From Taxillus chinensis (Eukaryota; Streptophyta; Magnoliopsida; Santalales; Loranthaceae): a stretch of DNA of 64,000 nt. The number at the start of each line of letters is the position of its first letter. Positions within the stretch are counted from its first letter, which is position 1. The stretch lies in contig CM042091.1 of NCBI GenBank assembly GCA_023512835.1, positions 1,994,553-2,058,552 of the forward strand, in the 5' to 3' direction. The translations under genes and the position numbers were made by a program. Of the stretch, positions 1 to 13,100 are shown piece after piece. The notes beneath the pieces were generated by a model. The model did not search any database. It saw only the letters and a program-made list of their open reading frames with translations, and had not been told where the DNA came from.

Positions 1-250
1 GCTCAATTAAAACTTGACCAATAAGGGTAGCAGAAAACTTACATTGATTAGAAAACCCACTCTTCTATATATCTCACCTTTTTGCTACAAATGTAGGATC
101 ATACTCCATCACAGTTACCATATTTGAACTAGAAACCGTAAGAGTAGAAACATACTCCCTAGGCATATGAAATGCCTCCCGAATCACAGAACCATCGATA
201 TTAACATTGATTCCTTGGACTTTGGTCGCAATTCGATCATCATCTATTCT
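1..250 (-). pseudogene. Possible retroelement-derived coding remnant
   Basis: On the minus strand about 60 codons are open, from about 244 down to 66, including IREAFHMPREYVSTLTV, and then stops appear. The pattern 'V.G..I.I....I...F.MP' recalls the N-terminal domain of plant transposon-associated proteins, but the resemblance is loose and I cannot name the family. The fragment runs off the window edge. It could also be chance. Confidence 0.25.
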
Positions 251-529
251 GGATGTTCAATAAAATGTCACATTTTCGAACTAGAGAAAGTTTCGAACTC
301 ATAGAAGGGGGAAGAAAAGAAAGAAATTGGATGTCGAAGCTCTCGGCCTATTTATATATTCCCGGTCCGAAACTCTCTCTCCATGCTGAATTTGGCTCGA
401 AACATTTGCAATCGTTCTTCATTAGTTTGAAACACAGTATTAGGGTATTCTCATCTTCAAACTCCAGTCAGCGAAGAAAAGGGACAGCAGTACGTACCAG
501 ATGCTGCAAAAGGAGAACCAAGTCAAGTA

Positions 530-1602
530 AGAAAAATGCTGGTTGTCAAAGGAAGAAGCAAAGTAGCAAGAGTCACAAATGGTGGTGAGCAGCAGAAAGA
601 AGGTGAAAGGAAGCAACACTCTGTTGTTGTAGATATTAAAAATACGAAGATTTACAAACCTTCTAAAGGTGATAAGAAAAGAAAGAAGAACAGGCAGCCA
701 ATCCTGGGAAAGGCGGAACATGAACTAAGCAACGGGAAACTGCCATCCGTAGTTAAAGCCACCAAGATGAAGAGTAAAAAGGCTACACCAGTAGGAGATG
801 AGGTAATCAGCCAGTCTAGAACTGAAGCTGAGAAAAAGAAGTAGCAATCAATTATTGTTGCTAAACACAAAAAGAAAAAGGAGCCTGCTAAGAAGAAAAC
901 ATAAAAGAAGGCCAGGTACAAAATGACCGAGACTGACTAGAAAATGAAGAATGTGGCAGTCACAGGAAAAACCAGAAGAGAGAAGAAAATGCCAGCAGTG
1001 TCAAGAACTGAAATGAAGATTCAAAATCTCAGAACAAAAGTGAAGATCATGAGAATGAAATTTCAAGGATATTGTTTCTGTTGTGACAAAGCTTGAGAGT
1101 GCTGGCGGAGACACACTGCAAATGTCTCCAAAAAAATGAAAAGAAGATAGGTGCAGAATCCAGGGGGAGTCTGCACAAAAATAAGAAGCCAAAGCCAGCA
1201 AGTACATACCAGATCTGTCTGAGAAGAGGACACTCAAATGAGGAATGCTGGTGGAAACCCACAAGAGTCAGGTCAGAGAATAAGTTTGCCTCACAGGCAA
1301 ACTTGAAGTCATACTGTGGCAGGCGTGGTTTCATAAGGCACAATGCTAAGAATGGCTTAACTCTTCTTCCAGATCAAAAGAAGAAACTGAGGGGCATAAT
1401 GCAGACGACCAATGCGGTCAGAGGAGAACAGATGAAGGGGAAGAAGCAGATTGTGAAAGATGCTTCAAAGCTTACTTTCAGACAAGTCTATAGGATGAAA
1501 GACGGATCAGAAACCTGTAGAGTCGGGATTGCATGGTTGATAAAAAAGAAGAGTAGGATAAAAACGAATGACAGGCAAGTAAGGCAATGGCTTGGGCACT
1601 AA
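530..1602 (+). pseudogene. Lys-rich degenerate gag-like remnant with broken zinc knuckles
   Basis: The stretch is open in pieces (536-844, then 1093-1602) with stops and frame changes between them. The first piece is very rich in Lys and Glu. The second contains two zinc-knuckle-like segments, YQICLRRGHSNEEC and SYCGRRGFIRHNAKN. Each follows the CX2CX4HX4C spacing but has lost residues: the first Cys of knuckle one is Tyr, and knuckle two has lost its His and last Cys. Paired knuckles after a basic region are typical of retrotransposon gag proteins. No protease or RT follows. I infer an old gag remnant; a decayed host zinc-knuckle gene is the alternative. Confidence 0.4.
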
Positions 1603-1679
1603 ATGTTCTTGGCCTAAAAGTATGGTTCCCATCGCGCTGAGAACATCCGCTCTCAATCGCCCCAAGGTAGAGAATCAAA

Positions 1680-3973
1680 ATTGTAAATCCTAATTTTTTA
1701 TTTTTTAAAATTTATAATTTTTATAATGATATATATTTTTAAATTTTATATTATTTATAAAATAATAATAATAATAATATATTTTGATAGTTTAATATGT
1801 AAATATAAATAATTTTTTTATTTTAGAATATATATCAAGATATTAATTTAAATTTTGCGTTTTAATGTTATGGGACGAAAATTTTAACATATTAATTTAG
1901 GCTAAGACATATTTAACATATGTCAATTTAAGTAAGCTTTATAGCTTAATTTCATAGACAATTTAGGCTAAGATGATTCAAGTTTTTAACCAGTTTTGTA
2001 TAATAATAATAATTAAATTTCTATTTAAAGTTTTTCCTATTTAATTATTTTACCAACTTCTTTAATTAAATATTAAGAAGGCTAAAAAATTATTATTAAA
2101 ACTGGATAGGAAAGTTGCTAAATTGATTGTCGAGTATTATTGTGCCCATCTTCATGGGATTGATTAGGGATGTGCATCTACCCGTCCGACCCGCTCTATT
2201 CAATCCAAACCTACCCGTTATTCGCGAATAAAAATTATTTTATGATAGGTTAGATCGGTTGACGGGTGAGAATGCTCAAACCCACTATTAACTCAATCCG
2301 CCGCACTCCATTATAAAAATAGAATAAACCTTATCACTTATCTATTAGAGATTAGTTCATTAACATCTCTCACATTGTGAGAGGTGAGAGTTATGCAACA
2401 CGACACCTATGATTGTGAGTTTGTGATATTACAATCTATAAATCTCATATATTTTCTCATTTGTAATTATAAATTTATAGCAAATAAAATAATATATTTT
2501 TTATTATAATTATTTTATATTTTATGTGTTCAATTTTTTAATGTATATCGTTTAATTATATCACAGTTGACACCCGCTTAACTCGTCATATTCGCCGGTT
2601 AGTACCCACCAAAAATTTAACAAACCTATCGAGGTTGACTTTAGCCTTTCACCCAACCCCACCCGACCAATGCCAATGCATCGATGATCCTTACCTCTCT
2701 ACAGTTTAATTAGCCTAATATTTATTGTGTGATTGCAATAAATTCGATGAATAGACCTTAGAAGTCTGTTTTCGCGTGAACGGCGAACCATGGTATATGT
2801 TCGTCAAAAACCATGATTTATGTTTGTATTAATTTTTTAAAATTTTCAAAATCAAGTTTACAACTTGCTAAACTTTATTTTTCATAAGCAAGAAAAAACT
2901 ATGTTCTGACAAACCATATTGTATTGATTTTTTTATTTTCCAAAATCATTTTTACAACTTGCAAAAGCAAGAAAAAAAAAAGGAAAAAAAACTGCTTTCT
3001 TGCCAAACCAAATCACTTCAATCAAACAAATTACAACATCTAACCATTGAAACCAAACATACACCTAAAACAAAACTGACTTTTAAAACTAAACCATAAT
3101 TTTATAAAACTTCATTTTAATTTAATTTAAAAATACACCCTATAACCACTTCAATCCTAGCCATTATTGTTGATAACATTTTAATTTCCTTTTATAGGAT
3201 ATTCTTTTTCTAGAAAAAGCACCTCCTTTGCTTTATCAAACACTTCATTGCTTCCTGCCTTAAGCCACAAAACACTTTTTAAAGCAAATCCCAAACTGCT
3301 TCTGTTTTGGTGTTTTTCTAGAACGCACAGATTTTGCCGGAAGTACGATTTCATAAAGTACATTTTTTACCCAACTGAAAAATGAATATTTGGCTCTAAG
3401 CACTTTCACTGACCTCAATCATTAAGAATAAGGGGTATGCAAAATAAGTGAATCAAACAATGAGTCAGATAATTAGTGGTAATCACTATTCATCCCATAA
3501 TAAGCACTTCTGTGGTTACTCCAGCAAGCTGAATATACAATTCCTTTCCGCGTCCACCACTTTCATACACGCTTTGTTCCGCACATTTGCCGCTGCAAAT
3601 TCATGGTAACAAAATTGTCTCCAGAATCCAAATTGTCTCCTGCCAAAACAAATAAGTCAGAAATTACCACGCTAAAGCTATAACGCTGGAATGTTTACTA
3701 TGGGGGCATGGCATACAAGAGATTAATACATTTTTCCCTCCGGAGAGGTTATGCAAAACACAATTTCAAAAAAAAAAAAAAACGTTCAAATGTTTTTGTC
3801 CAAAGTCAATACATTTGACAGTTCTAAATATCCAATGTTAGACAAAAGCCCAGATAAAGCACTTCGATTTAACCCCCTAGCTTTCATTGTGGCAAAAATT
3901 CCCAGGCAAAAGACGAGCCATACTGCAGCACAAAACCGCACATAATAAAATATTATAATTTTTCTTATACTTA
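1680..3973. other. Gene-free AT-rich stretch with one possible hAT-like miniature element
   Basis: I see no gene. Around 2165-2693 a segment starts with TAGGGATG, ends in the inverse of TAAGGATC, and has G/C-rich subterminal motifs of the CCCGTCCGACCCG kind. That layout is common in small hAT-related plant elements, but no matching target duplication is visible. The rest is A/T runs. The end nearest 3974 probably includes the 3' UTR of the neighbouring minus-strand gene. Confidence 0.4.
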
Positions 3974-6900
3974 CTATCTTCTGGAGGTTTGGGAGAGCCC
4001 AGTTGTCCTGCCAATATAAATCATGCCAACGTTCAGAATGCTTTATTTGATTAGTATACATTTATTTATGTATAAGCGCGGGCGCACCACTAGAAACAGG
4101 ACAACAGGATTTTGAGAATTGAAAAAATATACCTGCCCTGATGTTTGCCAGGAAAGTTTCCAGGCCTCCCATTAGCAGTGGAAACTTTGTTTTGGGAATT
4201 TCCCAAAATCAATGTATCAGGATTTATTCTACTTCTAACTGTCACAGGTACAGATGACTGCCCAGACCTAGTTTCAGTGCCACTCAATTCCAAACCATCC
4301 TTAGGTTTGCTCAATATTTTTACATTGGAGAAACTTCCAGAAACATTAGCAGAAAAAGCATTTGAATGCTGATCCTGAACTGTAGAGAGGTGTAAATGAT
4401 TATCGGTTGCATTTGATGGTGTAGTAACTGCATCCTCCTTCGAAATAGCCTTGTCGCTCTTTACAGGCTTGGAATTGATTGATGGAACAGTCTTCAATCG
4501 GTGGGACTGTGCCATTGGAGTTACTGCCACAGATGGCAATAACGAAGAGTAAGGAGACGATTCAGTGGCTGCTGCAGCAACTTTCGCAACAGCTGCTGTA
4601 GCTGCTATAATTTCTTGTGCACCTTCTTTAATCTGAATATAATCCCCTTCAATTACAAATAACTGATTTCACAAAAATGAGTGTCAGGGGCACTCTTAGG
4701 GATGCATATTTGAATAAAAACATTTTTAAGGAAAAAAAATATACTGCAAAACTTACTTCTGGGTGACCAGCAACAAAGTCATCAAGCTTTCCATACTTTT
4801 TCTTGTAATCATGCCAATGGAGAGGTGCAAGCATTTTTCCAAGCCTATTTGGTAGCTGAACGTGACAGAAAAACATTAGTATTGAATCAATCATAATCAA
4901 AATTCCTAATTTCTTTTCACGAAGTTACTGACCGTAGAACTAATCCGAATTCTACCACTGCATCCTGGTGGAATTGTACGAACTATGCACGACAAAAGTG
5001 AGCTCTCATCAAGAAGAGACGTTTCTAAAGTTTTTCCCATGGTCACTGCATTTGTCTGAACAGTTGAGACAAAAACTTCAGGCAGAACTTCATTGCTCAC
5101 ATTGTTAACATTGGTTTCAGTGAACTTTTCTGGTTGATTCAGCAAATCAGTTGTTGATGTGTTGGAAGCGGGAGTAGGTTGTTCTGTTGGCTCTAGTCCA
5201 AGATTAGCCGTAGCGATGACACTGTTCTCCTGTAAAAAATCCAACATCAGTAACTCTGCTATACCAAGCAGCCACTCTGGCGTATTTCATGCTGCCAACA
5301 TATGCAATATAAGTCCATAGTCAACCAAAAAAAAATGTAGCAATGATTGCAACCTTGGTCTCATTAGTATGTTTATGGGAGTCCAAGCTAAAAGCCTCTT
5401 GAAGCTGAGAAGAATTTTTCTGTGAGCTTTGCTGAGATTGTGAGGAAAGCACGTAGTTTTTATCAGATGATGATTGGGAAACCTGGAAAGAGTTCGATGA
5501 GATCATGATTGTAAAGTGATCAAAAATTCATCAGTTCCACCTATGACATTAAAGTTACAAAACCTGTGCTTCCTCGCTCGACATCGTTATTAAAGAATCA
5601 GGCCCTTCTCGGGTGGCTTGAACGTTCAGATTTTCTGGAGGAAGAGATTTTCCATTAGCATCATAACCAGAATCTAATATCAGTATGTTCTGTTGAGGTT
5701 GTGAAGGTGGATACTGATTGCAAGTTGACCCGAGTGAAGCTTCAGAAACTCCCTGGCGGCAGATAATAAAATATGCAGATGACATATACACTGATAAATA
5801 TCGAAGAAGGAAAGCAAATAAAAGTTCGATCAGGTAGCATGGTACCTGTTGATTTTGCCAATATTGCAGGGGTGAAAATGCTGGTATTGAGTGAACACCC
5901 TGTTGATGCATAACAAATGGATGCAGAGAAGCTACCTGACCAGGTGGAATGTAGGTAGGGGTTCCAAGAATAGATGATGGAGTAATCGCAACTCTAGAAA
6001 CATGATCAATCTTAAAGAAACGAAAATTTAATAAGTGAAAATATAGAAAGTCCCAAAAATACCATTTTAATTATTATATATATTTAATAAATTTCATAAC
6101 TTGGAACAAAAACAAACTAATATCGTACAATTATTGCTTACAGCTGTACAAGATATTGACAAGCTGTGAACAGAGATAAACTAATCATAGGTCAAAAGGC
6201 TACTCAAGCAACCAAAATTATACCTGGGGGAAAAAGTCAAGCGATACCAAACTAAATTACAGGTTCAGGAGACATTCAAATGGCAGCTACGTTTCTCTCA
6301 ATATATTTATGTCTGATGTGAAATACTGAGACCTGTTTGTCAACTCTATGAAGACATATTTCAACGTGACACAATCTTAGGTAGGAAAAATGGGTGCACA
6401 CCATGCAGAATACTTTATAACCTGCAAGATTTTAATAAATACCCTGACAAGCAAACAGCAGAAGCCTGTTCTTGGCATGAAGAAACACTTTATGTTTTCC
6501 TCCATGGATGCAAACATTTACAATTCTTTTCCTAAAAGGCTAACACAATGGAATCAAGTTTTCTTCAACAAAAAATCAAATTGCCTACATAAAGTTATGT
6601 TCATGTTAAACAAATAAAACCCTACTAATGTTTCTTTCAAAATGATATGATTGTCTTTAGAAGAAATGCTACGCTTTACTAATTGCTTCCTTAGAGAAGG
6701 GAAACCTTTTAACTTGCAGACCCATAATAGTATAAACATTTGGAAGTAAAATTGCACCACATTGTATTTATTGACAGGGAAGATATTCTCAGTTAAGATC
6801 CAGAAAATATAAGAAAAAACAGACTTAAATGCTTGAAACCATCAAGAAAAAAGAAGAATTATATAGGTAAAAGGTATGTAAATGCCTCTATCTGAGAAAA

Positions 6901-9900
6901 AGGGTCGACATGATAGAATCAAAAATCACTCTCCAGGTTTAAAATGCCACAAACTGACATTTTAGATAAAATGTTACTTTTTTAGTGAGCTTTATATGGA
7001 AAAAAATGTCATTTTGTGCTTCCAGTTCAGCCTACATTAGCACAATGTTCCACCCTTCATGTACCCAACATATATGCAAACCTTAGCGCGTAAATTATAT
7101 AATATATCCCCATATTATAAGACACAAATCAATAGTTACAAAATGGAGGTAATTCAAAATTGCAAGTAAGCATAAAGCAATAGAGAATAGATTTATCAAC
7201 TGAAGTGTAATATACAAGTAAGATGAGCCCATAAAAAGAAAATTCATAATCCCCAATCATATTTTAAACACCAACCCTACCTGGGTGAAAGCATTGCCAT
7301 CTGAAGCAAGTGATGATATATTGTTTGCATTCCCATTAGACAGAGCCCCAAAAATTTCTTTTGGTGTGCCACCAGCATTTGCATCCATCTCTCGTCCATT
7401 ATTCCATTGAATTAGAGGCACATCCTTTGAATTTGATTCAACTGCACCTGACTCGTCAGTGTAGGTTCCACTTCTTTCTCTTACATCAGCCAACTCATGT
7501 TGAAGTTGTTGCACTGTATGCATATGAAGTGTCTCCATCTCCACAAACTAAAATAAATAATGAAACAGCTATCAGTATAAAATGTTGAACATCCCAACAA
7601 AAATTAATAGAAATATGATAGTCAAATCGATCATCTAACGAACAGAAGTGTGACCATAGAATAGTTTCAATTTTGCATGTAAACAATTGTAGCTAGCATG
7701 AAAGTGAGGTCTATTTTTAATATAAATCTAAAGTAGCGTGGAAAAAGAAATTACATGTCTTTGAGAACCAAGCCAGAGGTGATTATATTGTTCTGTGCGC
7801 TCCCGTAATTCGGCTTGCAATGATTGATTTGCAGTTGAATGCAATGCATCCATCTCCTGAGCACGTGAAATCCATGCTTGCGCATCTCTTAGTTGTTCAT
7901 CCTTATACAGAATGGTTTCCTGAGCAATCCTATTCTGAAGATGATATCAATATTAGAGAATTTACATTCTGAACCCTACCTCAATGCCTATGCTTACATA
8001 CAGATCAAATGTAATGTTTACATGACAATCAAATGTTACAACCAACCAAAGTGAATAACAACAAATCATTTACAATGATTTCATAACAACAAAGCATTGC
8101 ATAATACAGCAGACTTAGCATCAAAAGCAACATTTCATTGCTCATTTTTTTATAACCAACATTTCATTGTTCATGCACTTAGGCATTCTTGTACAGTTGT
8201 ACAGGTGAGCTTAAAAAAATAACATAGTACAATCAATGACACCAGGCTATAGACAGCCTCTAATGTTCAGGCCATGGCTTAAAGAAATCCAACCATTTTT
8301 CAATCAAATCTAGCACTTCCATGATACAACAATGAAAAACAAGACCAACTAAACAACACACATTGTTCTTATCATAGGTCTCATCCATATTATAAATCAC
8401 AAAAGAATCTACAAATGACATGCGTCTACTCAGATGGGATAAAAGTGACACACCTGTTCCTGCAGCTCAATAAATTGCCTCTCCTTTTCTTCCATATGGA
8501 CTTGGAAGTCGTGTATTTGCTTAAGATGTTGGGCCCTCTCAGCTTCAGAATTATCATGCTCCCTCCTGCATAAAAGAGGTGTCATTTCATTTTTATTTTT
8601 TCCTTTATTTTTATTTTTTTTATTTATTTATTTGGGGGGGGGGGGGGGGGGGGGGGGCTAAACCTCCAAATTCCCTAGGCTATGCACATGCCAATAACTC
8701 AAGGGGATTCCATTTATTGCATGCATATCTGAAGTACAAAGCAGAGGTCTTCATTTTGTCAGCAATGCATGTCTATGAAAGAGGTCTATAGGTGCTGAAA
8801 ACTGTTAACAATATAAACAAGGGGGCAAGAGGAAAATAATCGGGCCCAGCAAACAAAACAATGGACATTTTATCTACGTAACTCAAGGGGATTTCATTTA
8901 TTGCATGCATATCTTAAGTACAAAGCAGGCAGACTTGCAATCAGAACTTTCATGACCCTAGCATGTACCGAAATGTTGCTAGCTCTTTATTTTGTTCCCT
9001 GAGAAGATCCTCCTTTGCCCAAGCCTGCCCAAATATATATAGAGATAAGAATAAAAATACAACACAACATTGAACCAAAAAAAAAAATTGTACCAAAGCA
9101 AAACAGCATGCATTAAAACAATTCAAGCGCCCACAAACCGCTTCATTGATTAGTTTGATGTCATGCAGCTCTCTGTCTTTCGCATCCATTTTCCTCCCCA
9201 TCGCACTGATTGTCTGGTCACGTTCTCGCAATTGATCCTATTCAACCACGAAATCTCAAAGGAATCAATAGCTAAAAGAAAAAAGTAGAAAAAAAAAAGG
9301 TAAAGCCATGTAACTAGAAGCTTTCAAACCCGAAGGTTGGCAGCAGCATTAGCATGCTCTTTGATCTGTGCTTCGTAGCTGTTCTGCATTTCCACAATAT
9401 CGGACCTTGCAATGAGCTGAGCCCTAAGTTCCACCTCCATTTGCTGCAGCTCCTCTCTCTGCCTTTCAACACCTCTGAGCCGCTGAAGGATGTCAGTGTC
9501 TAAGCTCCCGTCTAGTGTAATGGAACCAAAATCAAGGTCCACCCGCTCTCGTCCCTGATGCACCTCAATAATCATCAATTCACCTCCACGTTAAATAAAA
9601 TAAATAAATAAACAATCTATCCAACAAGGAACAAAAACCCGAGACCAAAATCACTACCTCGTATATGGTTCCCCCATTGTTGGATCGCTCTAGTTTTGAA
9701 TGCTCCGAATCCTACTCATGACCATCACATGAGTTATTATGACTCACAATAATGACCAGTGAATTCGCAATCATACGAGACACAACAAACACCAAAAACC
9801 AAACCCTAAACCCTAATTTAAACTGAGACACTACCTCGGCTCCAGCGTTTGGGACCGAATGATGATCTGAAACGACCCGCCACGACTCGGCCGGTGACAA

Positions 9901-9963
9901 CGACGACGACATCGACAGAGAAACACCGTCGTGTGCGGTGGGGATACCTCCCGCAGCCTCCAT
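3974..9963 (-). CDS. Plant coiled-coil protein with conserved C-terminal module (possibly DUF7725 type)
   Basis: Fifteen exons with GT..AG borders and consistent phase give about 857 aa. Exons, 5' to 3': 9835-9963, 9658-9711, 9330-9563, 9139-9237, 8969-9024, 8454-8565, 7755-7934, 7281-7547, 5846-6010, 5564-5752, 5354-5482, 4933-5229, 4757-4855, 4133-4662, 3974-4007. The start is the ATG opening MEAAGGIPTAHDG after a GC-rich leader. Residues from about 62 to 300 are a long Gln/Glu/Arg-rich coiled coil. The middle is Ser/Gln-rich and probably disordered. Residues from about 600 carry a conserved block, LPNRLGKMLAPLHWHDYKKK then GKLDDFVAGHPE and LFVIEGDYIQ, which looks like a small helical or winged-helix fold. 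The tail is basic and ends GLSQTSRR. I remember such proteins as plant-wide and uncharacterised, perhaps DUF7725. Function is unknown; the gene looks intact. Confidence 0.85.
8634..8657. repeat. Run of 24 G inside an intron
   Basis: Twenty-four consecutive G on the plus strand (C on the transcribed minus-strand gene) follow a T-rich run, in the intron between exons 5 and 6 of the coiled-coil protein gene. Such a run is slippage-prone, so its length may not be exact. Confidence 0.9.
8695..8932. repeat. Intronic direct duplication of about 50 bp
   Basis: The segment AACTCAAGGGGATT...TTTATTGCATGCATATCT...AAGTACAAAGCAG occurs at about 8695-8745 and again at about 8880-8930 with only a few differences. 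Both copies lie in the same intron as the G run. Confidence 0.8.
9799..9818 (+). promoter_or_regulatory. Telo-box-like motif in intron 1
   Basis: AAACCCTAAACCCTAA lies in the first intron of the coiled-coil gene, close to its start. Plant telo-boxes of this sequence near transcription starts bind TRB/Myb-type factors and are frequent in translation and growth genes. Its role here is inferred. Confidence 0.5.
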
Positions 9964-10141
9964 CGACTACAAAATGCGCCGACGCAGCTCCAAGCCTGTC
10001 TCTCACTCTCACTCCCTCTCTTAGTAGTAGCCTAGGAATAAAAATCCAAAGCTTGGAGACGGAACGGAAACGAAGAAACCCTAGAAAGACATGTAGATCG
10101 GTCTGAAACCGATACGAGGAACAGCAGACAACGGATGTCAA

Positions 10142-13100
10142 TTAGAGGAGAGTGATTATTGTACTGTGCCTCAAGCGCAAAGGGTTAACGACACAATAGT
10201 GACCCGGTGCGAGAAGGCTTCGCACGTGGGAAACGCTCCCGCCATTTATATATATATATATATATATATATAGCAACCGTGTTCTCGCAGGGGTGGGGAG
10301 GAGGCGTTGCACGCGCTGTAGGGGAGCGTGCGTTATGCCCGGATTGCTGAAACGGGCGCGAGCATAATATTCTAACCGACCCGATGTCGAAATCCAGGCG
10401 GTCAACGCGGATGCAGAATTGAAATGACTTTTGAGTGGGTCCACCGATGGACGGCCGGCATGTGCGCTCGACTTCTCATTTAAGGTTGTCATTTGTCGAG
10501 CCTGTTTTGACATTAGGTGCTTCGTTTAAGACATAATAATTATTTGAAAATTATTTCAGTGAGACACAAAATCCAATGAATGGATTCACGTATCAAACAG
10601 TAAATAATTCCAAACACATCAAACAAAACAATTTTGTTTCCCACCTTCTATTTTTTTTTTTTTGACTTTAGATTTGATTCTATCTTCCCCTTTTACTTCA
10701 TAGTATCTTAAATTATATATATATAGTGCAGACTTTAACCCTTGGTTGCTATGGATTTGTAGGTGGGGTATGAAAAGTGGGTTGATTTTTTTTTTTTTGC
10801 TTGGTAGAGATAGAAATGTCGTAAAAAGCATATTCTGCGATAAAAATATACATTAAAATATGTGTAATATTTTTCATAGCAAAATAATATGAAAAGTTAT
10901 AGAAAAACAACAGTAGTATATTTTCATAACTGATCCTATATTTTCTAACAATTAGCAATCTCATTATTTTGTTTAATTGGTATTTCATGTGTATATTATT
11001 TTTTTATAATTATATTTACATTATAAAAAATACATTTTTTACCTCTTTTCCACCTCAACTAAGCAACTATTCTTTCTACCTATTTTCTTTCTATCCCTTT
11101 TCTACCTAAAATTCTTTTACAACTTTTCCATCATTTACCAAGCAAAGGGTAAAATCGGGAAAGGAAACTAATCTCATAGGAAAAAATAAACATAAAATGT
11201 TGATAGTTTGACGTGAAATGCAATATATAAATTGCATGGTATCAACTTTTGTCAAACAAACTTCATTTTTTATTAAAGCATAAAAGATAAAATTGGTAAA
11301 GCATATAATAATATTTTCTTTTTATATCTTTTCTATCAATTATTTTCTATCCATCTTTTTTTATATATCTTTTTTTCCATTCATTTTCTTACTTTACCAA
11401 GCACACTATTAAAGAATTTTTTTCTCTATATAATATTTTATTAAATACGCCTCCACTTCTAAACATTCTTTTTTGTTAGAAACATAGATTTGATCAAGTC
11501 AATTCTATGAAATAATACAAAATGAGAAGTTAATGGTAAAAGTAATAACTAGAGATTTATGTCAATAGTTACATATTTGGATCAAACCGTAAAAGAATAT
11601 TATATATTAAATTTATCAAACCAGCATAAACAATAAGAACAGTAATAGTGATTAAAACTATATCGCTTAAATAATTTTGTTGAGTAATCTCATTATGTGA
11701 GGTCGTAAAAAAAACCACATAAGCATTAATCGCTAACCAGAAGCAATAGTTAATGTTGCAAATATGGTAACCAACACAAAAATGAATTTCGAACAAGTTT
11801 TTCCATTTGTAGGATTACCAAACATTGGGTTTAGCTCGAAGAAAAAGAAAACTAAACACCTAATAAAAAGGGGTTGGAACAAATGGCACGTATCAGCTAC
11901 TAAATGATCTTAAATATTAAGTTAGAATATCGTATTATCAAAACATTGGTAAAGGAAGTTAGAATAGTTTGATAGCATGACTTAAAAAATTAAAATGATC
12001 TTTATGTAGACAACTTAAAAGGATATAAAACTTTTACATAAGATCATAAGAGTCCATGCATAAATCAAAAGACTAATCAGAGGACTTTCATCAGAAGACT
12101 TTCATCAAATGACTTTCAAAAAAGTTAGAAGAGTTCGACATATTTAAATTAATGGGTCTTGAAATTAGAGAGCTTGGCGAATATTAGAATGGTCTTAAAA
12201 TTAATAGGATGTCCTCATTTAGCTATCATATGATATTGAAATCAAAAGGTTTCAATTAAGTATAAGAACACCGTTTTAAGATCAAAAGGACTTTGGTCAT
12301 CACAGGGCTTTCACTTATGTATGACAATACCATTTCAACGAGGCATCAATTAAAAGACCTTGAGATTAGGGGACTTTAAAGTACGTGAAGGCTTCAACAA
12401 AAAAACAAAAAACGTTTAGCTTACTAAAACACTCTCAATAAAATATTATATGACTTTAAAGTCCATTAGAGGACATTCGATAGATTAGAGGACTTTAAAG
12501 TAAAACATAAGACCTTTGAAGCTACTATATGACTTGGGAAAAATATTGTAAGACCTTGATGTACTAGAGGACCTTCGATATAACGTAAGTATTTAAATCT
12601 CACTAAATGATCTTCAGTATTAAAGGTGCCTAAGGTCACCATAAGACATTTAGTATCAAAGATACTTTAAGATCACTAGAGGACCTTTAATATTACAGGT
12701 ACTTAAAGATTATAATAGGATCTTCAAAAACTCATTAAAAGATAACACTTTTAAAAGGTGAACAATAAAAGTCAAATAGTAAACAGTGATGGTCAATAGT
12801 AAACATGAGTTTTAAATAAGCTTCAAATCTAGGTAGACCCTCCAAATCCAAATAACTCTTTAATTCGAAAAATGAACAATGATTTCCAAACCAACCTCAA
12901 ATTCAAATGACTCCTTAATCTAGAAAACAATAATCCAAATTAGCTTCAAACTTTCTTGCATTTGACAAAGTCAAATTCTTACATTTCGAAACCGATGCAA
13001 AATGAGGTTTAAAAGAAAAAAAGAAAAAAATATGAAAAATTGAGGTTATTTTTATAACAACGAAAATAATAGAAAAATATATGAAAAACTATCAAAACTA

